DNA from: Nymphaea colorata
Taxonomy: Eukaryota > Streptophyta > Magnoliopsida > Nymphaeales > Nymphaeaceae
Length of the DNA stretch: 64,000 nucleotides
Assembly (NCBI RefSeq): GCF_008831285.2
Contig: NC_045146.1
Coordinates: 20,909,289 to 20,973,288, forward strand
Reading direction: 5' to 3'
Shown here: piece by piece, positions 62,282-64,000 of the stretch
Position numbering within the stretch: position 1 is the stretch's first letter
How the letters are laid out: each line of letters begins with the position of its first letter
Translations under genes and position numbers: made by a program
The notes under the pieces: generated by a model
Database searches by the model: none
Told to the model about the DNA's origin: nothing
What the model saw: only the letters and a program-made list of their open reading frames with translations

Positions 62282-63643
62282 TTCAACTTTTTTTTTTTTC
62301 TTGGAAGATATACATATATAGTTTCCCATTTTGCCTCCTGTGTCTGCCTTCCAATGTTTTAAGTTGTTTTCCATAAATCTAACCTTATAGATGGACACAA
62401 CACAAAAAAACCATGAAAGTTCAATGTTTAGATCAGATTTTATGAGTAGACAAAACTAAGACCCTTGTATGTAAAACTTTATAAAATCTGATATGCATCC
62501 GCTTTTCGTGATTTTCTTTTGAATCCCATAAATCTAAACATTTTCCATCCATCTATACAGTTGGATTTGTGAAAAATACTAGTACTCAATGCGGTTCACA
62601 AATTAGGTTCCACAAGTCTCATATCATAAATTCATAATAGTTATGAAAATATTTCTGTAACTCGACTAAATCACATATATTCTACATATTAGAGCAGTAG
62701 GAGCTCGTTAGATCTATTGTACTAACCTATTGGACAAACTGAAATCAGGAACAGTATGTTTGGAAAAAGTTTAGAAACAATATATTGCACAAACTGAAAT
62801 GAGAAACAATCAAACTGAAATCTTGTTGAATTAAAAAATAGGGTTTTGGAAGGAAAAATGAGCCAAAATTACTGCCAACTAGAAAGCTTGAAAAAACATC
62901 AAAATCTCGTTAAAGACAGAAATGATTGGAGGAAAACCTCAAAACAAATGTTTAAATGAAAACAATAAAGATTTATGCAGAATGGTGAGAAGATCTACCT
63001 ACAATAGCAGACAAGTTCGTCTGTTTTCTAATGTGCTTGTGAGTTCTGCACATTAATTTGAGCTGAATTCTGCTTTCGTGACATCAATTGTAAAGGTGGT
63101 TAGTTCCCTTTTTTGTGTGATTATCACCAGCCATCCTCTTGCTTTTCCTCTTGAATAAACATGAAGAGATTCCCAGTTACAACTGTACTAAAATTATGTG
63201 TATGAACTAGAAGTTTATTCATGTATTGGACTTCACTTGGATAGGGATCAGATCCATGAGTATCACATATGGAGTTTCAAGCACATAATTAAAGGGAAAA
63301 GAAAAAAATCAATCGTCAGTTAATGTGGGTACCTGCATGTGCGACTAATTAAAAGAATACAAAGTCATATGCGTCTCAATGCTTTGGACTTCAACAAACA
63401 TCTGATCCAAATCTGGATCTTACCGGGAAAGACTCTAGTTTATAAATTTTGGAGCTGAATGGTAATTACATCTGTATCCTGTACCTCCCCCCAAATCCAA
63501 TATCCATCAGATCCAAGCAGATATCCAAATCCATTCGCATGTTACTGACGTTACTGACTTACTGTAATGAAGTCTTTGTTTCAGTGCTCCATGAAAGCAT
63601 TGTTCATGGATGAGATCTCATGCCAAAATTTTTTTCTTCACGG
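62282..63643. other. Intergenic, no gene recognised
   Basis: AT-rich sequence with no coding similarity. Earlier exons of the ABCG transporter are not found here. At 63595-63621 a 27-base copy of the ABCG exon sequence 'gcattgttcatggatgagat' (and flanks) appears out of context, 71 bases before the exon copy. Confidence 0.6.
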
Positions 63644-64000
63644 GAGATGTTAGTAGGACCTTCCAAAGCATTGTTCATGGATGAGATCTCAACTGGACTT
63701 GACAGCTCCACCACCTTCCAGATTGTGAAGTTCATTGGGCAATTTGTTCGTGTCATGGATGGAACCATGCTGATGTCTCTTTTGCAACCTGCACCTGAGA
63801 CATACAATCTATTCGTTGATATAGTTTTGCTTTCGGAGGGATACGTTGTCTACCTAGGTGATCGAGAACATGTGCTTGAATTCTTTGAGTCCATGGGCTT
63901 CAAGTGCCCTGAAAGGAAAGGGGTTGCAGACTTCCTGCAAGAGGTAACATCGAAAAAGGACCAGGACAATACTGGAGTGATAAAGATGCACCCCACCGCT
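63644..64000 (+). pseudogene. PDR-type ABCG transporter fragment, first nucleotide-binding domain
   Basis: Full-size ABCG (pleiotropic drug resistance) exporters move hormones and defence compounds across the plasma membrane. From 63644 the frame reads [20 protein letters not shown] (Walker B and D-loop), [46 protein letters not shown] and [20 protein letters not shown], the usual C-terminal half of NBD1. In relatives this exon begins exactly at EMLVGP after a CAG acceptor; here the bases before it are TTCACGG, so the AG is lost. After KKDQ a 1-base loss near 63963 moves the expected continuation ([11 protein letters not shown]) into another frame. No upstream exon is found, so I call it a pseudogene; the window ends inside it. 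Confidence 0.85.

Overview
The window is nuclear DNA of a flowering plant. Genes are interrupted by spliceosomal introns, there are chloroplast-targeted proteins (an mTERF protein, a two-RRM ribonucleoprotein, SufD, Mg-chelatase subunit D), and there are plant-type Ty1-copia, hAT and small terminal-inverted-repeat elements. The coding regions lack the strong GC gradient typical of grasses. I cannot name the lineage from the sequence alone.

Left third (1-22 kb) is gene-like. A GT31 beta-1,3-galactosyltransferase runs off the left edge on the minus strand. It is followed on the plus strand by an mTERF protein (6.2-7.9 kb), a complete three-exon beta-tubulin (12.0-15.1 kb) and a four-exon chloroplast RNA-binding protein (16.4-18.2 kb). 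A DUF620 locus at 20.0-21.2 kb (minus) has lost its middle exons and carries a stop codon.

Middle (22.8-40.9 kb) is decayed and transposon-rich. It holds a 2.6-kb inverted repeat around a receptor-kinase fragment, a nested hairpin, a small TIR element and an isolated WD40/TFIIIC-like first exon with a stop at codon 3. An old copia element (minus) is split by a 4,486-bp Ac-like hAT element that carries a broken PPR gene. Next comes a SufD/ABCI7 gene with well-preserved exons but no in-frame ATG and a frameshifting 3' deletion. One copy of a small TIR element lies in its intron and a truncated sister copy abuts its 5' end.

Right third (44.9-64 kb) is dominated by a Mg-chelatase subunit D (CHLD) pseudogene on the minus strand. 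Six exons are recognisable over about 9 kb. A degenerate copia element sits in its first intron, and a young copia element with nearly identical LTRs sits immediately 3' of the last recognisable exon. Upstream of this pseudogene is a palindrome with two 715-bp arms around a 1,045-bp spacer. The right edge holds a fragment of a PDR-type ABCG transporter with a broken splice acceptor and a frameshift.

No operon-like cooperation exists here. The theme is gene death and transposon layering: five gene loci or gene fragments (DUF620, SufD, CHLD, ABCG, PPR) are damaged in identifiable ways, next to four intact-looking genes.
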